Source of the DNA: Kiritimatiellia bacterium
GTDB lineage: Bacteria; Verrucomicrobiota; Kiritimatiellia; RFP12; UBA1067
DNA length: 5,260 nucleotides
Assembly (NCBI GenBank): GCA_028701555.1
Contig: JAQVQN010000191.1
Coordinates: forward strand, 1-5,260
Reading direction: 5' to 3'
In this document: in pieces, positions 5,108 to 5,260 of the stretch
Position numbering within the stretch: position 1 is the stretch's first letter
How the letters are laid out: the number at the start of each line of letters is the position of its first letter
Made by a program: the position numbers and the translations under genes
Notes under the pieces: model-generated
Databases searched by the model: none
What the model was told of the DNA's origin: nothing
Seen by the model: only the letters and a program-made list of their open reading frames with translations

Positions 5108-5260
5108 ATCTGCGCATGTCGGCAAGCAAAAAAGCAGCAATTCTAATTTTGGCTTCATGGCATAGTTGATTTTCGGTTCGATTGTTGTTGAGGCGCATGG
5201 TTCCGGCATGGCGAGATCGCTGGCATCGCTCGCGGTTCTCGCGGCAAGGCCGCCGGGGCC

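Larger units (their letters stand above)
4896..5260. other. 365-bp region without an assignable gene
   Basis: This stretch contains the yjbQ ribosome-binding site, three inverted repeats (4920-4940, 5000-5024, 5067-5107), an AT-rich part (about 5031-5190) and an abruptly GC-rich end (5191-5260). A minus-strand frame is free of stops from the window edge to the TGA at 5021-5019 (about 79 codons, with an internal ATG at 5198). A second minus-strand frame is open from the edge to the TAG at 5107-5105. Neither has a good ribosome-binding site or recognisable protein features. I see no tRNA, known riboswitch or mobile element. Confidence 0.6.

Noticed and set aside
4896..5110. A TPP riboswitch upstream of yjbQ, given the family's thiamine annotation
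   Set aside because: The conserved CUGAGA and the CUGGAUAAUGCCAG-like segments are not present on the minus strand; only simple inverted repeats are seen.
5191..5260. A partial tRNA or start of a signal peptide-bearing gene at ATG 5208
   Set aside because: No cloverleaf or T-loop consensus is visible, and the ATG lacks a properly spaced Shine-Dalgarno site; several frames are equally open.

Overview
This 5.26-kb bacterial window holds seven well-supported protein genes and no RNA gene, CRISPR array, insertion sequence or phage element that I can recognise. Coding density, Shine-Dalgarno sites and GTG starts are bacterial. The mix of an MJ0042-like zinc-ribbon membrane protein, an orphan acyl carrier protein, a signal-less DUF1343/NamZ-like protein and a heptamer repeat would suit an uncultured Gram-negative of the PVC group (Lentisphaerota/Kiritimatiellota type). 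That placement is an impression, not something the sequence proves.

Region 1 (66-2032, + strand) reads as a four-gene operon. It encodes a zinc-ribbon protein with one C-terminal membrane segment, an acyl carrier protein, a YchJ/UPF0225 protein with two SEC-C zinc motifs, and a HAD-superfamily phosphatase. The gaps are 28 nt, 17 nt and a 4-nt ATGA overlap. No ketosynthase, acyltransferase or phosphopantetheinyl transferase is present, so the pathway using the carrier protein is not visible here.

Region 2 (2033-2212) is a spacer with a weak terminator-like hairpin and a possible promoter. Region 3 (2213-4531, + strand) carries a DUF1343 (NamZ/GH171-like) protein without a signal peptide, then a GT4 glycosyltransferase. 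The two are separated by a 36-nt pyrimidine-rich spacer made almost entirely of a degenerate tandem heptamer (ACTCNNN). Together they suggest cell-wall or envelope glycan metabolism.

Region 4 (4509-5260) has a minus-strand YjbQ/UPF0047 gene whose 3' end overlaps the glycosyltransferase by 23 bp. It has an unusually strong Shine-Dalgarno site, and three inverted repeats lie upstream on its template. The last ~70 bases are a GC-rich block with no assignable gene, possibly the edge of a repeat or of a gene continuing outside the window.

Most of the window is ordinary housekeeping or accessory sequence. The items most worth a second look are the heptamer repeat occupying a ribosome-binding region, the divergent cytosolic NamZ-like protein, the structured region upstream of yjbQ, and the orphan carrier-protein operon. 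I found no convincing evidence of a wholly new biological system.
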